From positions 1 through 40,010 of the forward strand of contig CANJQJ010000027.1 of assembly GCA_947476425.1 (NCBI GenBank): 40,010 nucleotides of DNA, read 5' to 3'. The DNA comes from Sphingomonadaceae bacterium (GTDB taxonomy: Bacteria > Pseudomonadota > Alphaproteobacteria > Sphingomonadales > Sphingomonadaceae). This document shows positions 17,408-29,901 of the stretch, in pieces. The position numbers and the translations under genes were made by a program. Position 1 is the stretch's first letter. Each line of letters starts with the position of its first letter. The notes below the pieces were generated by a model, which made no database searches, was not told the origin of the DNA, and saw only the letters and a list, made by a program, of their open reading frames with translations.

Positions 17408-18939
17408 CAGTGTTGCGCCTCCACATGCGCTGCGGCTGGGACCGGCTTGCCGGCAGTCAGCATGGAATCTCCTTCGGGACGCGCACGTTCGATCCGCGCC
17501 AGCAGCGTACCGACATCGGCGCGCATCGGTGCAAGGAAGCTCTCAGGATAGATCCCCATCCACAGGACCACCGCGGCGATGGGCGCCAGCAGCAGCATTT
17601 CGCGCGCCGAAATATCCGTCATCGCCGCGACATCGGGCTTGTCGAGCACGCCGAAGGCGATGCGGCGATAGAGGTACAGCATGTAGGCAGCACCGAGAAT
17701 GATGCCCGTGGTTGCCACGGCTGCGACCCAGGTCGATGCGTTGTACGCGCCGATCAGCGCCAGAAACTCGCCGACGAAACCACTGGTGCCCGGCAGGCCG
17801 ACCGAGGCCATCGTGAACAGCATGAACAGCAGCGCGTAGCGCGGCATGTTGTTCGAGATGCCGCCGTAGCGGGAGATCTCACGGGTATGAAGGCGATCAT
17901 AGAGCACGCCGACACAGAGGAAGAGCGCGGCGGAGACTAGGCCATGGCTGAGCATGACGATCAGCGCGCCTTCAATGCCCTGGCGGTTGAACGCGAACAG
18001 GCCGATCGTGACGAACGCCATGTGCGCGACGGATGAGTAAGCGATGAGCTTCTTCATGTCGGACTGCACGAGTGCGACGAGCGAAGTGTAGACCACCGCG
18101 ATCATCGACAGGCCGAAGACCAGCCAGACAAGATGCGCGGATGCTTCGGGGAACATCGGCAGCGAGAATCGCAGGAAACCATATCCGCCCATCTTGAGCA
18201 GCACGCCCGCCAGGATCACCGAGCCCGCTGTCGGTGCCTGGACGTGCGCGTCGGGCAACCAGGTGTGAACCGGCCACATCGGCATCTTGACCGCGAAGCT
18301 CGCGAAGAAAGCGAGGAACAGCCAGGTCTGCGCCTGGACAGGAAAGTCATGCGCCATCAGCGTCGGAATATCGGTGGTGCCGGCTTCACGCGCCATCCAG
18401 AGCATCGCGACCAGCATCAGCACGGAACCGAGCAGCGTGTAGAGGAAGAATTTGTAGCTCGCGTAGATCCGCTCGGCGCCGCCCCAGATGCCGATTATGA
18501 GATACATCGGGATCAGGCCCGCTTCGAAGAAGATGTAGAAGAGGAACAGGTCCTGCGCCGAGAACACGCCGATCATCAGCGTTTCCATCAGCAGGAATGC
18601 AGCCATATATTCCGGCACGCGCTTCTGGATCGATTCCCAGCTCGCAAGAATGCAGATCGGCATCAGGAAGACCGAGAGCATGATGAGCATCAAGGCGATG
18701 CCGTCGATCCCCATCGCCCAGGCAAAACGGCCGAACACCGGGACATTCTCTACGAACTGCCACTGCGCGCCGCCGATATCGTAATTTGCCCACAACAGAA
18801 TGCCGAGCGCGAAATCGACTAGCGTCGCTGCCAGCGCGATCCAGCGCGCCTTCGAGGCGTCCGTGAACAGGGCGACCAGCGCCGCTGCGAGCGGCACCGC
18901 GATCATGATCGAAAGAATAGGAAAGCCGAACTGGTTCAT
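17407..18939 (-). CDS. nuoM: NADH-quinone oxidoreductase subunit M
   Basis: A 510-residue proton-pumping antiporter-like subunit with about 14 helices. The [16 protein letters not shown] segment near residue 140 holds the conserved proton-channel glutamate. [18 protein letters not shown] near residue 225 and [15 protein letters not shown] near 255 carry the conserved lysines of the channel and the broken helix. The length matches other NuoM proteins. It starts four bases after nuoL and overlaps nuoN by one base. Confidence 0.97.
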   Translation of the reverse strand: MNQFGFPILSIMIAVPLAAALVALFTDASKARWIALAATLVDFALGILLWANYDIGGAQWQFVENVPVFGRFAWAMGIDGIALMLIMLSVFLMPICILASWESIQKRVPEYMAAFLLMETLMIGVFSAQDLFLFYIFFEAGLIPMYLIIGIWGGAERIYASYKFFLYTLLGSVLMLVAMLWMAREAGTTDIPTLMAHDFPVQAQTWLFLAFFASFAVKMPMWPVHTWLPDAHVQAPTAGSVILAGVLLKMGGYGFLRFSLPMFPEASAHLVWLVFGLSMIAVVYTSLVALVQSDMKKLIAYSSVAHMAFVTIGLFAFNRQGIEGALIVMLSHGLVSAALFLCVGVLYDRLHTREISRYGGISNNMPRYALLFMLFTMASVGLPGTSGFVGEFLALIGAYNASTWVAAVATTGIILGAAYMLYLYRRIAFGVLDKPDVAAMTDISAREMLLLAPIAAVVLWMGIYPESFLAPMRADVGTLLARIERARPEGDSMLTAGKPVPAAAHVEAQH

Positions 18940-18943
18940 GGGT

Positions 18944-21004
18944 TCACCGCAGCATCGCCCAGGTCGCTACCGCGGACAGGCCGAGGAGCATTACCAGCGC
19001 ATAAGTATAGAGATATCCGGACTGGAGCCTGCGTGCAGCCGCACCGCTGCCCACGACCATCGCCGCAACCCCATCGGGACCGAAGCGATCGATCGTCCCG
19101 ACGTCACCGGCCTTCCAGAAGAAGCGGCCAATGGCAAAAACGGGGCGGACGAACAGGAGGTCGTAGAGTTCGTCGAAATACCATTTGTTGAGCAGAAAGG
19201 CGTAGAGCCCACGGAATGTCGCGGTAAAGCGGCCCGGAATGCTCGTATCCTTGATATAGGCCCACCATGCGATCGCAAAGCCGGTCAGCATCACCGCCGT
19301 CGCCGAGTATTTCACCCAGAGCGGCACACCATGCATCGCGTGCATGAGATGCTCGTCGAAATAGACGCTGCCCTTCCAGAAGCCTGCCCCTTCTTCGGCG
19401 CCGATGAACGGGCCGTGGAACAGGAAGCCGGCGAACATCGCGCCGAGCGTCAGCAGGATGAGCGGCACGAGCATCGACCACGGACTTTCGTGCGGATGAT
19501 ATCCTGCCGTACCGGTGACTACGGGGCCATGCGCCGCGTGGGGATCGGAACCGGCTCCCTCCTCGTCGGGATGCTCATGCTCGGGATGATCGTGATGTGC
19601 GTGGACCGCGTGCTGGATATGCTCGCTTCCGGCCCAGCGCGCTTTCCCGAAGAAGGTCAGGAAGAGAAGCCGCCAGCTGTAGAAGCTGGTCAGGAGCGCC
19701 GCGAACACGGCGATCGCGAAGGCAATTCCGCCGGAAGTCGTGCCGCTGGCGAAGGTCGCCTCGATGATCGCATCCTTCGAATAGAAGCCAGCGAAGCCGA
19801 AAACGCCTGCAATGCCGACGCCGGTGATCGCAAGCGTGCCCGCGGTCATCGTCCAGAAGGTAATCGGGATGTGCTTACGAAGGGCGCCGTAATGGCGCAT
19901 GTCCTGCTCGTGATGCATGGAATGGATCACCGAACCCGCACCGAGGAACAGCAGTGCCTTGAAAAAGGCATGCGTGAAGAGGTGGAACATCGCCGCGCCA
20001 TAGGCGCCGACGCCCGCCGCGAAGAACATGTAGCCGAGCTGCGAACAGGTCGAATAAGCGATGACGCGCTTGATGTCGGTCTGCGTCGTGCCCACGGTGG
20101 CGGCAAACAGCGCCGTGGCAGCACCCACATAAGTCACCGTATGCATCGCGAACGGGCTGGTCTGGAACATCGGTGACAGGCGGCACACCATGAATACCCC
20201 AGCGGTCACCATGGTGGCGGCGTGAATGAGGGCCGACACCGGAGTCGGGCCTTCCATCGCATCGGGCAGCCAGGTGTGCAGGCCGAGCTGCGCCGACTTG
20301 CCCATCGCGCCGACGAACAGCAGCAGGCAGAGCACCGTCATCGTATCGAAGCGGCCGCCGAGGAAGCCGATCGTCGAACCCGCCATGCCGGGAGCGGCCG
20401 CGAGGATCACGGGGATCGAGACGGTGCCAAAGACGAGGAAGGTGCCGAAAATGCCGAGCGAAAAGCCGAAATCACCGACACGATTGACCACGAACGCCTT
20501 GATCGCAGCCGCATTGGCCGAGGGCTTGTGATACCAGAAGCCGATCAGCAGGTACGAGGCGAGACCGACGCCTTCCCAGCCGAAGAACATCTGCACGAGG
20601 CTATCGGCGGTCACCAGCATCAACATCGCGAAGGTGAAGAGCGACAGATAGGCGAAGAAGCGCGGCTGGCTGTCGTCTTCAGCCATGTAGCCCCAGCTGT
20701 AGAGGTGGACGAGCGCCGAGACCGAAGTCACCACCACCAGCATGACCGCGGTCAGCGCATCGACGCGCAGCGACCAGCTGACATTGAGATCACCCGAGTG
20801 GATCAAATCGAGCACCGGCACGACACTCGTGCTGGTGCTGCCGCTCAGGAAGCCGAAAAAGATCGGCCAGCTCAGTGCGCAGGACAGGAACAGCGCGCCG
20901 GTCGTGATCGCCTTGGCAACGGTATTGCCGAGCATGCGATTGCCGAGCCCGGCGATGATGGCCGCGAGCAGCGGCGCGAAGACGATGATGTCGATGTTGG
21001 TCAC
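18944..21004 (-). CDS. nuoL: NADH-quinone oxidoreductase subunit L
   Basis: A 686-residue distal proton-pumping subunit of complex I. It has the antiporter core, with [17 protein letters not shown] near residue 145 and [21 protein letters not shown] near residue 240, followed by the C-terminal extension that forms the lateral helix along the membrane arm. Between helices at about residues 465-500 is a hydrophilic loop very rich in His, Asp and Glu. Such loops vary between NuoL proteins. It lies seven bases after nuoK and four before nuoM. Confidence 0.97.
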   Translation of the reverse strand: MTNIDIIVFAPLLAAIIAGLGNRMLGNTVAKAITTGALFLSCALSWPIFFGFLSGSTSTSVVPVLDLIHSGDLNVSWSLRVDALTAVMLVVVTSVSALVHLYSWGYMAEDDSQPRFFAYLSLFTFAMLMLVTADSLVQMFFGWEGVGLASYLLIGFWYHKPSANAAAIKAFVVNRVGDFGFSLGIFGTFLVFGTVSIPVILAAAPGMAGSTIGFLGGRFDTMTVLCLLLFVGAMGKSAQLGLHTWLPDAMEGPTPVSALIHAATMVTAGVFMVCRLSPMFQTSPFAMHTVTYVGAATALFAATVGTTQTDIKRVIAYSTCSQLGYMFFAAGVGAYGAAMFHLFTHAFFKALLFLGAGSVIHSMHHEQDMRHYGALRKHIPITFWTMTAGTLAITGVGIAGVFGFAGFYSKDAIIEATFASGTTSGGIAFAIAVFAALLTSFYSWRLLFLTFFGKARWAGSEHIQHAVHAHHDHPEHEHPDEEGAGSDPHAAHGPVVTGTAGYHPHESPWSMLVPLILLTLGAMFAGFLFHGPFIGAEEGAGFWKGSVYFDEHLMHAMHGVPLWVKYSATAVMLTGFAIAWWAYIKDTSIPGRFTATFRGLYAFLLNKWYFDELYDLLFVRPVFAIGRFFWKAGDVGTIDRFGPDGVAAMVVGSGAAARRLQSGYLYTYALVMLLGLSAVATWAMLR

Positions 21005-21011
21005 CGGACGC

Positions 21012-21317
21012 TTATCCCTTCATCCGGTTGATGTCGTCGACGGCGATCGTGCCGCGACCACGGAAGTAGATTACGAGGATGGCAAGCCCGATGGCCGCCT
21101 CGCCCGCCGCGACGGTCAGCACGAACATCGCGAATACCTGGCCGACCAGATCGTGCAGATAGGCCGAGAAGGCGACGAAGTTGAGGTTCACCGAGAGCAG
21201 GATTAGCTCGATCGCCATCAGGATGATGATCACGTTCTTCCGATTGAGGAAGATGCCGAACACCCCGATCGCAAACAGGATCGCGGAAACGACGAGATAA
21301 TGCTGGATACCGATCAC
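21012..21317 (-). CDS. nuoK: NADH-quinone oxidoreductase subunit K
   Basis: A 101-residue membrane subunit with three helices. The two conserved membrane glutamates for proton transfer are in [13 protein letters not shown] (near residue 36) and [13 protein letters not shown] (near residue 72). The start is a GTG at 21317 that overlaps the nuoJ stop as GTGA. A longer frame extends upstream inside nuoJ but is overlap, not protein. Length and content are exactly those of the family. Confidence 0.96.
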   Translation of the reverse strand: MIGIQHYLVVSAILFAIGVFGIFLNRKNVIIILMAIELILLSVNLNFVAFSAYLHDLVGQVFAMFVLTVAAGEAAIGLAILVIYFRGRGTIAVDDINRMKG

Positions 21318-21925
21318 AGCTCCACCCCTTGCCCGACAGGCTGATTGATGTTGCGAACCGCATCCTGGGGACGACGCTTGTTCTGCTGCCAGACATTCTG
21401 GACGCGAACACCGCCCCGGGCGCGATGGGTCAGCACGATCGCACCGATCATGGCGACCAGCAGGACAAGCCCCGCCGCTTCGAAGATGAACAGGTAGCGC
21501 GTGTAGATAAGCGTGCCGAGCGCCTGGATATTGGGAATTTCGTCGGGCGTCGGCGCTATGCGCTGCGAAAGCGCGAGACTGCCCGCGCTCCACGCACCAA
21601 CCGCGAAGATCATCTCAGCTGCGAGCACGACGATCAGCAGGACGCCAAGTGGTGCATATCGGGCGAAGCCGCTGCGCAGTTCGGCGAAATCGATGTCGAG
21701 CATCATCACGACGAACAGGAACAACACCGCGACAGCGCCGACATAGACGATGATCAGGAGCATCGCGATGAACTCGGCGCCGGCGAGCAGCATGAGTCCC
21801 GCCGCATTGAAGAAGGCGAGGATCAGCCACAGCACGCTGTGGACCGGATTGCGCGCGAAGATCGTCAAGGCAGCGCTGCCCACGACCATCACGGCAAACA
21901 GGTAAAAGGCGATCAGCTGGATCAC
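21314..21925 (-). CDS. nuoJ: NADH-quinone oxidoreductase subunit J
   Basis: A 203-residue membrane subunit with five helices. The third holds [17 protein letters not shown], the region of the pi-bulge that changes conformation during turnover. The final 40 residues are hydrophilic and variable, as usual. It lies 36 bases after nuoI, one of the larger gaps in the operon, and overlaps nuoK by four bases. Confidence 0.96.
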   Translation of the reverse strand: MIQLIAFYLFAVMVVGSAALTIFARNPVHSVLWLILAFFNAAGLMLLAGAEFIAMLLIIVYVGAVAVLFLFVVMMLDIDFAELRSGFARYAPLGVLLIVVLAAEMIFAVGAWSAGSLALSQRIAPTPDEIPNIQALGTLIYTRYLFIFEAAGLVLLVAMIGAIVLTHRARGGVRVQNVWQQNKRRPQDAVRNINQPVGQGVEL

Positions 21926-21961
21926 GGTTTCAGATAGCCCCCATTGGTTCGTTGCAGCGCA

Positions 21962-22447
21962 TTAACGATAGGGAGCGTCGGCGGCAATGTTCGCCGCGAT
22001 CGCACGTTCCCACCGGTCTCCATTTTCGAGAAGCTTGGCCTTGTCGTAGATCAGTTCCTCGCGCGTTTCAGTCGCGAATTCGAAATTCGGGCCTTCCACG
22101 ATCGCATCGACCGGGCACGCCTCCTGGCAGAATCCGCAGTAGATGCACTTGGTCATGTCGATGTCGTAGCGCGTCGTGCGGCGGCTGCCGTCGTCACGCG
22201 GCTCGGCCTCGATCGTGATCGCCTGCGCCGGACATACCGCCTCGCACAGCTTGCACGCGATGCAGCGCTCTTCACCGTTGGGGTAGCGACGCAGCGCATG
22301 CTCGCCCCGGAAGCGAGGCGACAGCGGATTCTTCTCGAACGGGTAGTTGATCGTCGCCTTTGGCTTGAAGAAATATTTCAGTGTCAGCCAATGGGCCTTC
22401 ACGAATTCCCAGAGCGTGAACGACTTGATGATGTGCGCGACGCTCAT
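21962..22447 (-). CDS. nuoI: NADH-quinone oxidoreductase subunit I
   Basis: A 161-residue ferredoxin-like subunit with two [4Fe-4S] clusters (N6a and N6b) that pass electrons towards the terminal N2 cluster. The ligands are in [16 protein letters not shown] and [16 protein letters not shown], both C-x2-C-x2-C-x3-CP. An amphipathic N-terminus anchors it on the membrane arm. It starts one base after nuoH ends. Confidence 0.97.
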   Translation of the reverse strand: MSVAHIIKSFTLWEFVKAHWLTLKYFFKPKATINYPFEKNPLSPRFRGEHALRRYPNGEERCIACKLCEAVCPAQAITIEAEPRDDGSRRTTRYDIDMTKCIYCGFCQEACPVDAIVEGPNFEFATETREELIYDKAKLLENGDRWERAIAANIAADAPYR

Positions 22448-22448
22448 C

Positions 22449-23492
22449 TCAAACTCCGTAGCGGGTTATCATGAGATACCCGGAAACGAGGAACACCCAG
22501 AACAGCGACAGCGGCAGGAAAATCTTCCAGCCCAGTCGCATCAGCTGATCGTAGCGGTAGCGCGGAACGGTGGCCTTCACCCACGAGAAGACGAAGAAGA
22601 AGGCGAGCACCTTGATGAAGAGCCAGACGATCCCCGGGATGTGATAGAGCGGCGCCCAATCGATCGGGGGAAGCCAGCCACCCCAAAATAGCACCGCGTT
22701 AAGCGCGCACATCAACAGCACATTGGCATATTCGCCGAGCCAGTAGAGCGCGAACACCATCGACGAATATTCGGTCTGGTAGCCCGCCACGAGCTCGCTT
22801 TCGGCCTCGGTGAGATCGAACGGCGCGCGACCGGTCTCGGCCATCGCCGAGATCAGGAATACCACCGCCATCGGGAACAGCAGTGGGTTGAAACCGAAAC
22901 CGTTGATGATGCCGAAGACATGCGCACGCTGCGCCTCGACGATACCCGACAGGTTGAACGTTCCCGACCACAGCACGACGGTGACGAGAACGAAGCCGAT
23001 CGAGACTTCATAACTCACCATCTGCGCTGCTGCGCGCATCGCCGAATAAAAGGGATATTTCGAATTCGATGCCCAGCCGGCGATGATGATCCCGTAGACG
23101 CCAATCGACGAGATCGCGAGGATGTAGAGCAGGCCGACATTGATGTTGGCGAGCACCATATGCTTGCCGAAGGGGATCACCGCCCAGGCAAGCTGCGCAA
23201 CCGTGAAGGTGATGATCGGCGCGATCAGGAACAGGCCCTTGTTGGCCGCCGACGGGATGATCACTTCCTGGAGGAAGACCTTGAGGCCATCCGCGAAGCT
23301 TTGCAGAACGCCGAATGGCCCGACCACGTTCGGCCCGCGGCGCAACGCCATCGCCGCCCAGATCTTGCGATCGCCGTAAATTACCATCGCGACGGCGAGC
23401 ATCAGCGGCAGCGAAATCATCAGGATCAGGATCAGCGTGGCGACGAACCAGCCGAGACCATGACCGATGAGGGATTGGAACCACTCGGTCAT
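22449..23492 (-). CDS. nuoH: NADH-quinone oxidoreductase subunit H
   Basis: A 347-residue membrane subunit with eight helices that forms part of the quinone chamber. [19 protein letters not shown] near residue 55 and [20 protein letters not shown] near residue 215 are the acidic and charged loops that line the quinone site. The ATG overlaps the nuoG stop as ATGA. The length is normal for alphaproteobacteria. Confidence 0.97.
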   Translation of the reverse strand: MTEWFQSLIGHGLGWFVATLILILMISLPLMLAVAMVIYGDRKIWAAMALRRGPNVVGPFGVLQSFADGLKVFLQEVIIPSAANKGLFLIAPIITFTVAQLAWAVIPFGKHMVLANINVGLLYILAISSIGVYGIIIAGWASNSKYPFYSAMRAAAQMVSYEVSIGFVLVTVVLWSGTFNLSGIVEAQRAHVFGIINGFGFNPLLFPMAVVFLISAMAETGRAPFDLTEAESELVAGYQTEYSSMVFALYWLGEYANVLLMCALNAVLFWGGWLPPIDWAPLYHIPGIVWLFIKVLAFFFVFSWVKATVPRYRYDQLMRLGWKIFLPLSLFWVFLVSGYLMITRYGV

Positions 23493-25492
23493 TCGGCGGC
23501 CTCCGCAAATGACTGGCCGTGGACCAATTCAGCCGAGCATCGCTGCATCGTCGGAGACGCGCGGCAGATCGCGTTGGTGAGGTAGAAATCCTTGATCGGG
23601 TAACCACATGGGCCACTCGCCGAGGCATCGAGGCTCGGCGGAGCCCATTCGTATTGGGCAAGCCCCTCCTGCCCAAGCGCCGGAACTTCCCCCGCCATCG
23701 CAGCGCGCAGCGCGTCGAAGCTGTCGAACGGCAGTTTGTGGCCAAGAACTTCCGAAAGCGCCCGCAGGATAGCCCAATCCTCCCGCGCATCTCCGGGCGG
23801 AAATACCGCCCGATCGCCTCGCTGGACGCGGCCTTCGATATTCACATAGGTGCCCGGCTTCTCCGAATAGGCGGCGGCGGGCAGCACGACATCCGCCATC
23901 GCTGCACCCTTGTCGCCGTGATGGCCGATGAAGACCTTGAAGCTGTTCGGGAAACGATCGGCTGCAACCTCGTCGGCGCCAAGCAGGAAGAGCAGCTTGG
24001 GTGCCTGGGCGACGATGTCGGCAAGACCGCCGGGCTGCGCATAGCCGAGCATCAGGCCGGCCATCCGGCTCGCCGCCATGTGGAGGACGTTGTAGCCATT
24101 CCAGCCGTCGCGGACGAGGCCAAGCGGCTCGACCAGCGCGAGCGTGGCGCCCTGCGCACCTGCTCCAAGGCCACCGCCGCCGAGTATCAGGGCCGGGCGC
24201 TGCGCCGAAGCGAAGGCATCCTTTACCACCTTCGGCAGCTTGGCGAGCAGGCCGAGGTCGTTACCAAGCCACTCGACCTTGTAGGTCAGATCGACTTCGG
24301 GACCGATGGCGAAAACCTTCGCGCCCTTCTTGATCGCCTTGCGGATACGCGTGTTGACCAGCGGCGCTTCCCAGCGAACGTTCGTGCCGACCAGCAGGAT
24401 GACATCCGCGGTCTCGATGCCCGCGATGCCGGTATTGAAATTGACCGCCGCAATATTGGTGGCGTCGTAGACGAGCCCGGTCTGGCGGCCTTCGAGCAGG
24501 TCCGAGCCCATCGAATGCATCAGTGCTTTGGCAGCATACATCGTCTCGGCGTCGAGCAGGTCGCCCGCGATAGCTGCAACGCTCCAGCCCGCATTGACGG
24601 CGCGAATGGCTTCGAACGCTTCGGCCCAGGTCGCTTCAACGAGCTTGCCACCACGGCGCACGAAGGGACGATCGAGCCGAGCGCGGACGAGACCGTCGAC
24701 ATTATGCCGGGTCTTGTCGTGCGCCCACTCCTCGTTGACGTCCTCGTTGATGCGCGGCAGCGCGCGGAGAACCTGGCGGCCACGGCTGTCGAGGCGGATA
24801 TTGGTGCCGACCGCATCCATCACGTCGATCGCGACGGTCTTCTTGAGCTCCCACGGCCGCGCTTCGAACGCATAGGGCTTCGACGTCAGCGCGCCGACCG
24901 GACAGAGGTCGACGACATTGCCGGAAAGCTCGCTCGCCACCGCATGCTCGAGATAGCTGGTGATTTGCATGTTCTCGCCGCGATAGAGCGCGCCGATATC
25001 CGGCACGCCAGCGACTTCGTCGGCGAAACGGACGCAACGCGTGCATTGGATGCAGCGCGTCATCGTCGTCTTGACGATCGGGCCCATATATTTGTCGGTC
25101 ACCGCGCGCTTGTTCTCGGCGTAGCGGCTGAAACCACGGCCATAGGCGACGGACTGGTCCTGGAGGTCGCATTCCCCGCCCTGGTCGCAAATCGGGCAAT
25201 CAAGCGGATGGTTGATCAGGAGAAACTCCATCACCCCTTCGCGCGCCTTCTTGACCATCGGGCTGTCGGTACGAATTTCCTGCTTGTCCGCAGCCGGCAG
25301 CGCACAGGAAGCCTGTGGCTTTGGCGGCCCGGGCTTCACCTCGACGAGGCACATGCGGCAATTGCCGGCGATCGACAGCCGCTCATGATAGCAGAAGCGC
25401 GGGATTTCCTTGCCCGCGGCCTCGCATGCCTGGAGCACGGTCGCTCCGGCGGGAACTTCGACTTCGATACCGTCGACTGTAAGCTTCGGCAT
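23489..25492 (-). CDS. nuoG: NADH-quinone oxidoreductase subunit G
   Basis: A 667-residue peripheral-arm subunit. The N-terminus binds a [2Fe-2S] cluster ([19 protein letters not shown] with a later Cys in QASCALP). [19 protein letters not shown] provides the His/Cys-ligated N5 cluster, and [14 protein letters not shown] with [10 protein letters not shown] the N4 cluster. A degenerate molybdopterin-oxidoreductase domain follows without a cofactor. The extra N7 cluster cysteines of some enzymes are not evident. It starts six bases after nuoF and overlaps nuoH by four. Confidence 0.97.
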   Translation of the reverse strand: MPKLTVDGIEVEVPAGATVLQACEAAGKEIPRFCYHERLSIAGNCRMCLVEVKPGPPKPQASCALPAADKQEIRTDSPMVKKAREGVMEFLLINHPLDCPICDQGGECDLQDQSVAYGRGFSRYAENKRAVTDKYMGPIVKTTMTRCIQCTRCVRFADEVAGVPDIGALYRGENMQITSYLEHAVASELSGNVVDLCPVGALTSKPYAFEARPWELKKTVAIDVMDAVGTNIRLDSRGRQVLRALPRINEDVNEEWAHDKTRHNVDGLVRARLDRPFVRRGGKLVEATWAEAFEAIRAVNAGWSVAAIAGDLLDAETMYAAKALMHSMGSDLLEGRQTGLVYDATNIAAVNFNTGIAGIETADVILLVGTNVRWEAPLVNTRIRKAIKKGAKVFAIGPEVDLTYKVEWLGNDLGLLAKLPKVVKDAFASAQRPALILGGGGLGAGAQGATLALVEPLGLVRDGWNGYNVLHMAASRMAGLMLGYAQPGGLADIVAQAPKLLFLLGADEVAADRFPNSFKVFIGHHGDKGAAMADVVLPAAAYSEKPGTYVNIEGRVQRGDRAVFPPGDAREDWAILRALSEVLGHKLPFDSFDALRAAMAGEVPALGQEGLAQYEWAPPSLDASASGPCGYPIKDFYLTNAICRASPTMQRCSAELVHGQSFAEAAE

Positions 25493-25498
25493 TCTCGG

Positions 25499-26812
25499 TT
25501 ACTCCGCCGCGACGGCGAGCGTTGCCGCCCCGCCATTGCGTTCGTTGATCCGGCGTTCGATTTCCGGGCGGAAATGGCGGATGAGGCCCTGGATCGGCCA
25601 GGCAGCTGCGTCGCCGAGCGCGCAGATGGTATGGCCTTCGACCTGACGGGTCACTTCCTCGAGCATGTCGATCTCGGAAAGCTCGGCATTGCCTTCGCGA
25701 AGCCGCTCCATCACGCGCCACATCCAGCCCGTGCCCTCGCGGCAAGGCGTGCACTGGCCGCAGCTCTCATGCTTGTAGAAATAGGAAAGGCGACTGATCG
25801 CCCGGACGATATCGGTGGATTTGTCCATCACGATCACGGCGGCGGTGCCCAGGCCGGAGCCCAGCGCCTTCAAGCCGTCGAAATCCATCGGCGCGTCCAT
25901 GATCTGCGCGGCAGGCACCAGCGGCACCGAGGAACCGCCCGGGATCACGGCGAGCAAATTGTCCCAGCCACCGCGCACGCCACCGGCATGACGCTCGATC
26001 AACTCGCGAAACGAAACGCCCATCGATTCCTCGACGACGCACGGCGTGTTCACATGGCCCGAGATCTGGAAAAGCTTGGTGCCCTTGTTGTTGTCCCGGC
26101 CAAAGCTGTTGAACCAGACCGCGCCGCGACGAAGGATCGTGGGCGCGACTGCGATGCTCTCGACGTTATTGACGGTCGTCGGGCAGCCATAGAGGCCCGC
26201 ACCCGCGGGGAAAGGGGGCTTGAGGCGCGGCTGGCCCTTCTTGCCTTCGAGGCTTTCGATCTGCGCGGTTTCCTCGCCGCAGATGTATGCGCCGGCGCCG
26301 CGATGGACGAAAACGTCGAAATCATAGCCCGATCCGCAAGCATTTTTGCCGAGAAAGCCTTTTGCATAGGCTTCGGCAACGGCAGCGAAAAGCGTCTCTG
26401 CCTCTCGGATGAACTCGCCGCGAATATAGATGTAGGCCGCCCGCGCGCGCATCGCATAGCCCGCAACCAGCGCGCCTTCGATCAGCTTGTGCGGATCGTT
26501 GCGGATGATCTCGCGATCCTTGCACGAGCCCGGCTCGGATTCGTCGGCATTGATCAGCAGGAAGCTCGGCTTGCCCTCCTTGGGCTCCTTGGGCATGAAG
26601 CTCCACTTCATGCCGGTCGGAAAGCCGGCGCCGCCGCGGCCGCGCAGGTTGGAAGCCTTGATTTCCTCGATGATCGCATCCTGGCCGCGATCCATCAGCG
26701 CCTTGGTATTGTCCCAGTCGCCCCGCTTCATCGCGGCGTCGATGTTCCACGGCTGAAAACCGTAGATATTGGTGAAGATCCGATCCTTATCGGCGAGCAG
26801 TGCGGTGCTCAT
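25499..26812 (-). CDS. nuoF: NADH-quinone oxidoreductase subunit F
   Basis: A 437-residue subunit that binds NADH and FMN and accepts the hydride. [17 protein letters not shown] near residue 60 is the nucleotide-binding glycine loop, and [19 protein letters not shown] near residue 170 is the FMN region. The N3 [4Fe-4S] ligands are in [14 protein letters not shown] and [14 protein letters not shown] start it at ATG 26812, which overlaps the nuoE stop as ATGA; a TTG two codons earlier is possible but unneeded. Confidence 0.97.
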   Translation of the reverse strand: MSTALLADKDRIFTNIYGFQPWNIDAAMKRGDWDNTKALMDRGQDAIIEEIKASNLRGRGGAGFPTGMKWSFMPKEPKEGKPSFLLINADESEPGSCKDREIIRNDPHKLIEGALVAGYAMRARAAYIYIRGEFIREAETLFAAVAEAYAKGFLGKNACGSGYDFDVFVHRGAGAYICGEETAQIESLEGKKGQPRLKPPFPAGAGLYGCPTTVNNVESIAVAPTILRRGAVWFNSFGRDNNKGTKLFQISGHVNTPCVVEESMGVSFRELIERHAGGVRGGWDNLLAVIPGGSSVPLVPAAQIMDAPMDFDGLKALGSGLGTAAVIVMDKSTDIVRAISRLSYFYKHESCGQCTPCREGTGWMWRVMERLREGNAELSEIDMLEEVTRQVEGHTICALGDAAAWPIQGLIRHFRPEIERRINERNGGAATLAVAAE

Positions 26813-27474
26813 GCCCAATCCCCCCGATAGTCGTGATTTTCGGAGACCATCTCCTTGAGCGTGGTCGGACCGCCCTGCGGCTCGGCGCCAAGGCGATCGA
26901 CCTGCGGACCCGTCTTGGGGTTTTCGCCCTTCGCCAGCGCATCGAGGATGGTAGCGGTGGTCTCGTAGGTCAGGTCTTCGTAGTTATCATCGTTGATCTG
27001 GACCATCGGCGCATTGGTGCAGGTGCCCATGCACTCGACTTCGGTCAGCGTGAAAAGTCCGTCGGCGGTAGTATGGCCCTTCGAGAGCCCCTTGTCCTTG
27101 CAGGCACGGAATACGTCGTCGGAGCCCCGCAGCATGCACGGCGTCGTCCCGCAGACCTGGACGTGGAAGCGTCCGACCGGCGCGAGATTGTACATGGTGT
27201 AGAAGCTGGCGACTTCGAGTGCCCTGATCTTGGGCATGTCGATCTGCGCCGCGACATATTCGATCACCGGAATCGGCAACCAGCCTTGAGTCTGCGTCTC
27301 GACACCAACCTGACGCTGCGCAAGATCGAGCAATGGCATGACTGCCGAATGCTGGCGACCTGGCGGATAGCGACCGATGATTTCCTTGACCTTGGCGACG
27401 TTCGCCGCCGACCATGCAAAGCCACTCCAGCGAGCGCGGGTTTCAGCTTCATCGGGGATGTGGACGTCAGCCAT
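26809..27474 (-). CDS. nuoE: NADH-quinone oxidoreductase subunit E
   Basis: A 221-residue thioredoxin-fold subunit holding the off-pathway N1a [2Fe-2S] cluster. The four ligands are CGTTPC near residue 108 and CMGTC near residue 150. [22 protein letters not shown] is the usual core. The C-terminal 55 residues form a hydrophilic tail found in the alphaproteobacterial and mitochondrial versions. It overlaps nuoD by one base and nuoF by four. Confidence 0.97.
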   Translation of the reverse strand: MADVHIPDEAETRARWSGFAWSAANVAKVKEIIGRYPPGRQHSAVMPLLDLAQRQVGVETQTQGWLPIPVIEYVAAQIDMPKIRALEVASFYTMYNLAPVGRFHVQVCGTTPCMLRGSDDVFRACKDKGLSKGHTTADGLFTLTEVECMGTCTNAPMVQINDDNYEDLTYETTATILDALAKGENPKTGPQVDRLGAEPQGGPTTLKEMVSENHDYRGDWA

Positions 27475-28700
27475 TAGCGGTCACACTCCCCGAACACGAT
27501 ATCCATCGCGCCGAGCACGGCGGTCGTATCGGCGAGCATATGACCCTTCATCATGAAATCCATCGCCTGCAGATGACTGAACGCGGTCGGCCGGATCTTG
27601 CAGCGATATGGCTTGTTGGTGCCGTCCGCGACAAGATAGACGCCGAATTCACCCTTTGGGCTCTCAGTGGCGACGTATATGTCGCCTTCCGGCACATGGA
27701 AGCCTTCGGTGTAGAGTTTGAAGTGGTGGATCAGCGCTTCCATCGACTGCTTCATTTCGCCGCGCAGCGGCGGAACGACCTTGCGATCGAGGCTCGCAAT
27801 CGGGCCCTCGGGCATGTCACGGATGCACTGCTTGATGATCCGCGCGGACTGGCGAACCTCCTCGCAGCGGACCATGAAGCGATCATAGCAGTCACCCTTG
27901 GTGCCAACCGGAACATCGAATTCCATTCGATCGTAGACATCATAAGGCTGCGACTTGCGCAGATCCCAGGGGATGCCCGAGCCGCGGATCATCGGACCCG
28001 AGAAACCCCACTTGACCGCATCTTCCTTCGAAACGACCGCGATATCGACGTTGCGCTGCTTGAAGATGCGATTGTCAGCAACGAGGCTGAGCGCATCCTC
28101 GAACAGCTCGATCATGCGACCGTCTAGCCAGTCACCGATATCGGTAAGCAGCTTGAGCGGCACATCCTGGTGAACGCCGCCTGGCCGAAACCAGGCTGCG
28201 TGCATGCGGGCACCCGAGGCGCGTTCAAAAAAGTTGAGGCAATCCTCGCGGACCTCGAAAAACCAGAGGTTCGGCGTCATCGCGCCGACATCCATCACAT
28301 GCGATCCGAGATTGAGCATGTGGTTGCAGATGCGCGTGAGCTCGGCAAACAGGACTCGCAGGTACATCGCGCGCTCGGGCACCTCGATACCCAGCAGCTT
28401 CTCGATCGCGAGGACGTAGCTATGCTCCATCGCGAGCGGCGAGCAATAATCCAGTCGATCGAAATAGGGCAGCGCCTGGAGGTAGGTCTTGTACTCGATA
28501 AGCTTTTCCGTACCGCGGTGCAGCAAGCCCACATGCGGGTCGACGCGCTCGACGATTTCGCCGTCAAGCTCCATCACCATGCGCAGCACGCCATGGGCCG
28601 CAGGATGTTGCGGCCCGAAATTGATCGTGTAGTTGGCGATCGCGATTTCGCCAGCGCTCTTGGCTTCTTCAGGCGTCAGGGTCTCGTACGAGGTGGCCAT
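27474..28700 (-). CDS. nuoD: NADH-quinone oxidoreductase subunit D
   Basis: A 408-residue subunit related to the large subunit of NiFe hydrogenases, forming the quinone site with Nuo[15 protein letters not shown] near residue 22 has the quinone-contacting His. The nickel-binding cysteines of hydrogenases are absent, as expected. I start it at ATG 28700, which overlaps the nuoC stop as TAATG after a GGGGAG motif; a longer frame runs back into nuoC. nuoC and nuoD are separate genes, unlike the fused enterobacterial form. Confidence 0.97.
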   Translation of the reverse strand: MATSYETLTPEEAKSAGEIAIANYTINFGPQHPAAHGVLRMVMELDGEIVERVDPHVGLLHRGTEKLIEYKTYLQALPYFDRLDYCSPLAMEHSYVLAIEKLLGIEVPERAMYLRVLFAELTRICNHMLNLGSHVMDVGAMTPNLWFFEVREDCLNFFERASGARMHAAWFRPGGVHQDVPLKLLTDIGDWLDGRMIELFEDALSLVADNRIFKQRNVDIAVVSKEDAVKWGFSGPMIRGSGIPWDLRKSQPYDVYDRMEFDVPVGTKGDCYDRFMVRCEEVRQSARIIKQCIRDMPEGPIASLDRKVVPPLRGEMKQSMEALIHHFKLYTEGFHVPEGDIYVATESPKGEFGVYLVADGTNKPYRCKIRPTAFSHLQAMDFMMKGHMLADTTAVLGAMDIVFGECDR

Positions 28701-29362
28701 TATTTCTTCTCCCCGTCGACCGTGACGGGCGATGGTGCGCCCGGCGCCTCGGGCTGCGCCTTTTCGTCGCCCGGAAGGATATATTGCGCCCCTTCCCATG
28801 GGCTCATGAAATCGAAGCTCCGGAAATCCTGCGCGAGCTTGACTGGCTCATAGACCACGCGCTTGTGCTCTTCGGAGTAGCGCAGCTCGACATAGCCAGT
28901 CAGCGGGAAATCCTTGCGCTGCGGATGACCCTTGAAGCCGTAGTCGGTAAGGATCCGGCGGAGATCGGAATTGCCCTCGAAAAGAACGCCGTACATGTCG
29001 AACACTTCGCGTTCGAGCCAGCCCGCAACCGGCCAGATGCTCGTCACCGAGGGGACCGGCTTTACCTCGTCGGTCGAGACATGGACTCGAATGCGGTGGT
29101 TCCGGGTAAGCGAAAGCAGGCAATAGACCACGTCGAAGCGCTCCGGACGCTCCGGGTAATCGACCCCGGCAATCTCGACCAGCTGCTGATACCCGAACTG
29201 ATCCCGCAGCGTGACCATGGTCGCGACGAGGCTGTCGCGATCCACGTACAGGCCGATCTGATCGGCATGCTCACGGGCGTCCAGCAGGGCCACTCCGAGC
29301 GCAGCGCGAGCGTTGTCGATCACGCCTTCGTTGGCGGCATGGCGAGGTGCGCTGTTGTTCAC
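28700..29362 (-). CDS. nuoC: NADH-quinone oxidoreductase subunit C
   Basis: A 220-residue peripheral subunit of the 30-kDa family that links NuoD and Nuo[28 protein letters not shown] near residue 120 contains the family signature [23 protein letters not shown]. The last 40 residues are low-complexity and polar. It overlaps nuoB by four bases (ATGA) and nuoD by one. Confidence 0.96.
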   Translation of the reverse strand: MNNSAPRHAANEGVIDNARAALGVALLDAREHADQIGLYVDRDSLVATMVTLRDQFGYQQLVEIAGVDYPERPERFDVVYCLLSLTRNHRIRVHVSTDEVKPVPSVTSIWPVAGWLEREVFDMYGVLFEGNSDLRRILTDYGFKGHPQRKDFPLTGYVELRYSEEHKRVVYEPVKLAQDFRSFDFMSPWEGAQYILPGDEKAQPEAPGAPSPVTVDGEKK

Positions 29363-29901
29363 CGTTCGAGCGTCCCGATCCGGCGGATCTTCCGCTGCAA
29401 CTGCATGATCCCGTACAACAGGGCCTCTGCGGTCGGGGGACAGCCGGGAACATATATATCGACCGGAACGATCCGGTCACAGCCACGGACGACCGAATAG
29501 CTGTAGTGATAATAGCCGCCGCCATTGGCGCAGCTGCCCATGGAAATCACATATTTCGGCTCGGACATCTGGTCGTAGACGCGGCGCAATGCAGGCGCCA
29601 TCTTGTTGCACAGCGTACCTGCGACGATCATCACGTCCGACTGGCGCGGGCTGGCGCGCGGCGCGACGCCGAAGCGTTCCAGATCGTAGCGCGGCATATT
29701 GACGTGAATCATCTCGACCGCGCAGCAGGCAAGCCCGAAGGTCATCCACCACAGCGAGCCCGTACGAGCCCACTGAAAAAGCTCCTCGGTCGACGTGACG
29801 AGGAAACCCTTGTCCGTCACTTCGGCGGACAGATCATCGAAGAATGCGCGATCGGGCACCGTGCCGGCAGGCGGCGTCGGGCGGGTGAGTTCTACTCCCA
29901 A
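29359..29901 (-). CDS. nuoB: NADH-quinone oxidoreductase subunit B
   Basis: A subunit of about 180 residues that carries the terminal [4Fe-4S] cluster N2, which hands electrons to quinone. The tandem cysteines are in [10 protein letters not shown], and further ligands are in [12 protein letters not shown] and [10 protein letters not shown] chose the TTG at 29901 because an AAGGGAG lies seven bases upstream; a GTG at 29922 would add seven residues but has no ribosome-binding site. The TTG lies ten bases inside the end of nuoA, so translation is probably coupled. Confidence 0.95.
   Translation of the reverse strand: MGVELTRPTPPAGTVPDRAFFDDLSAEVTDKGFLVTSTEELFQWARTGSLWWMTFGLACCAVEMIHVNMPRYDLERFGVAPRASPRQSDVMIVAGTLCNKMAPALRRVYDQMSEPKYVISMGSCANGGGYYHYSYSVVRGCDRIVPVDIYVPGCPPTAEALLYGIMQLQRKIRRIGTLER

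Noticed and set aside
23519-26830. A 1103-codon plus-strand open frame opposite nuoG and nuoF
   Set aside because: It is antisense to complex I genes whose Fe-S and NADH motifs are complete; composition is that of a shadow frame.
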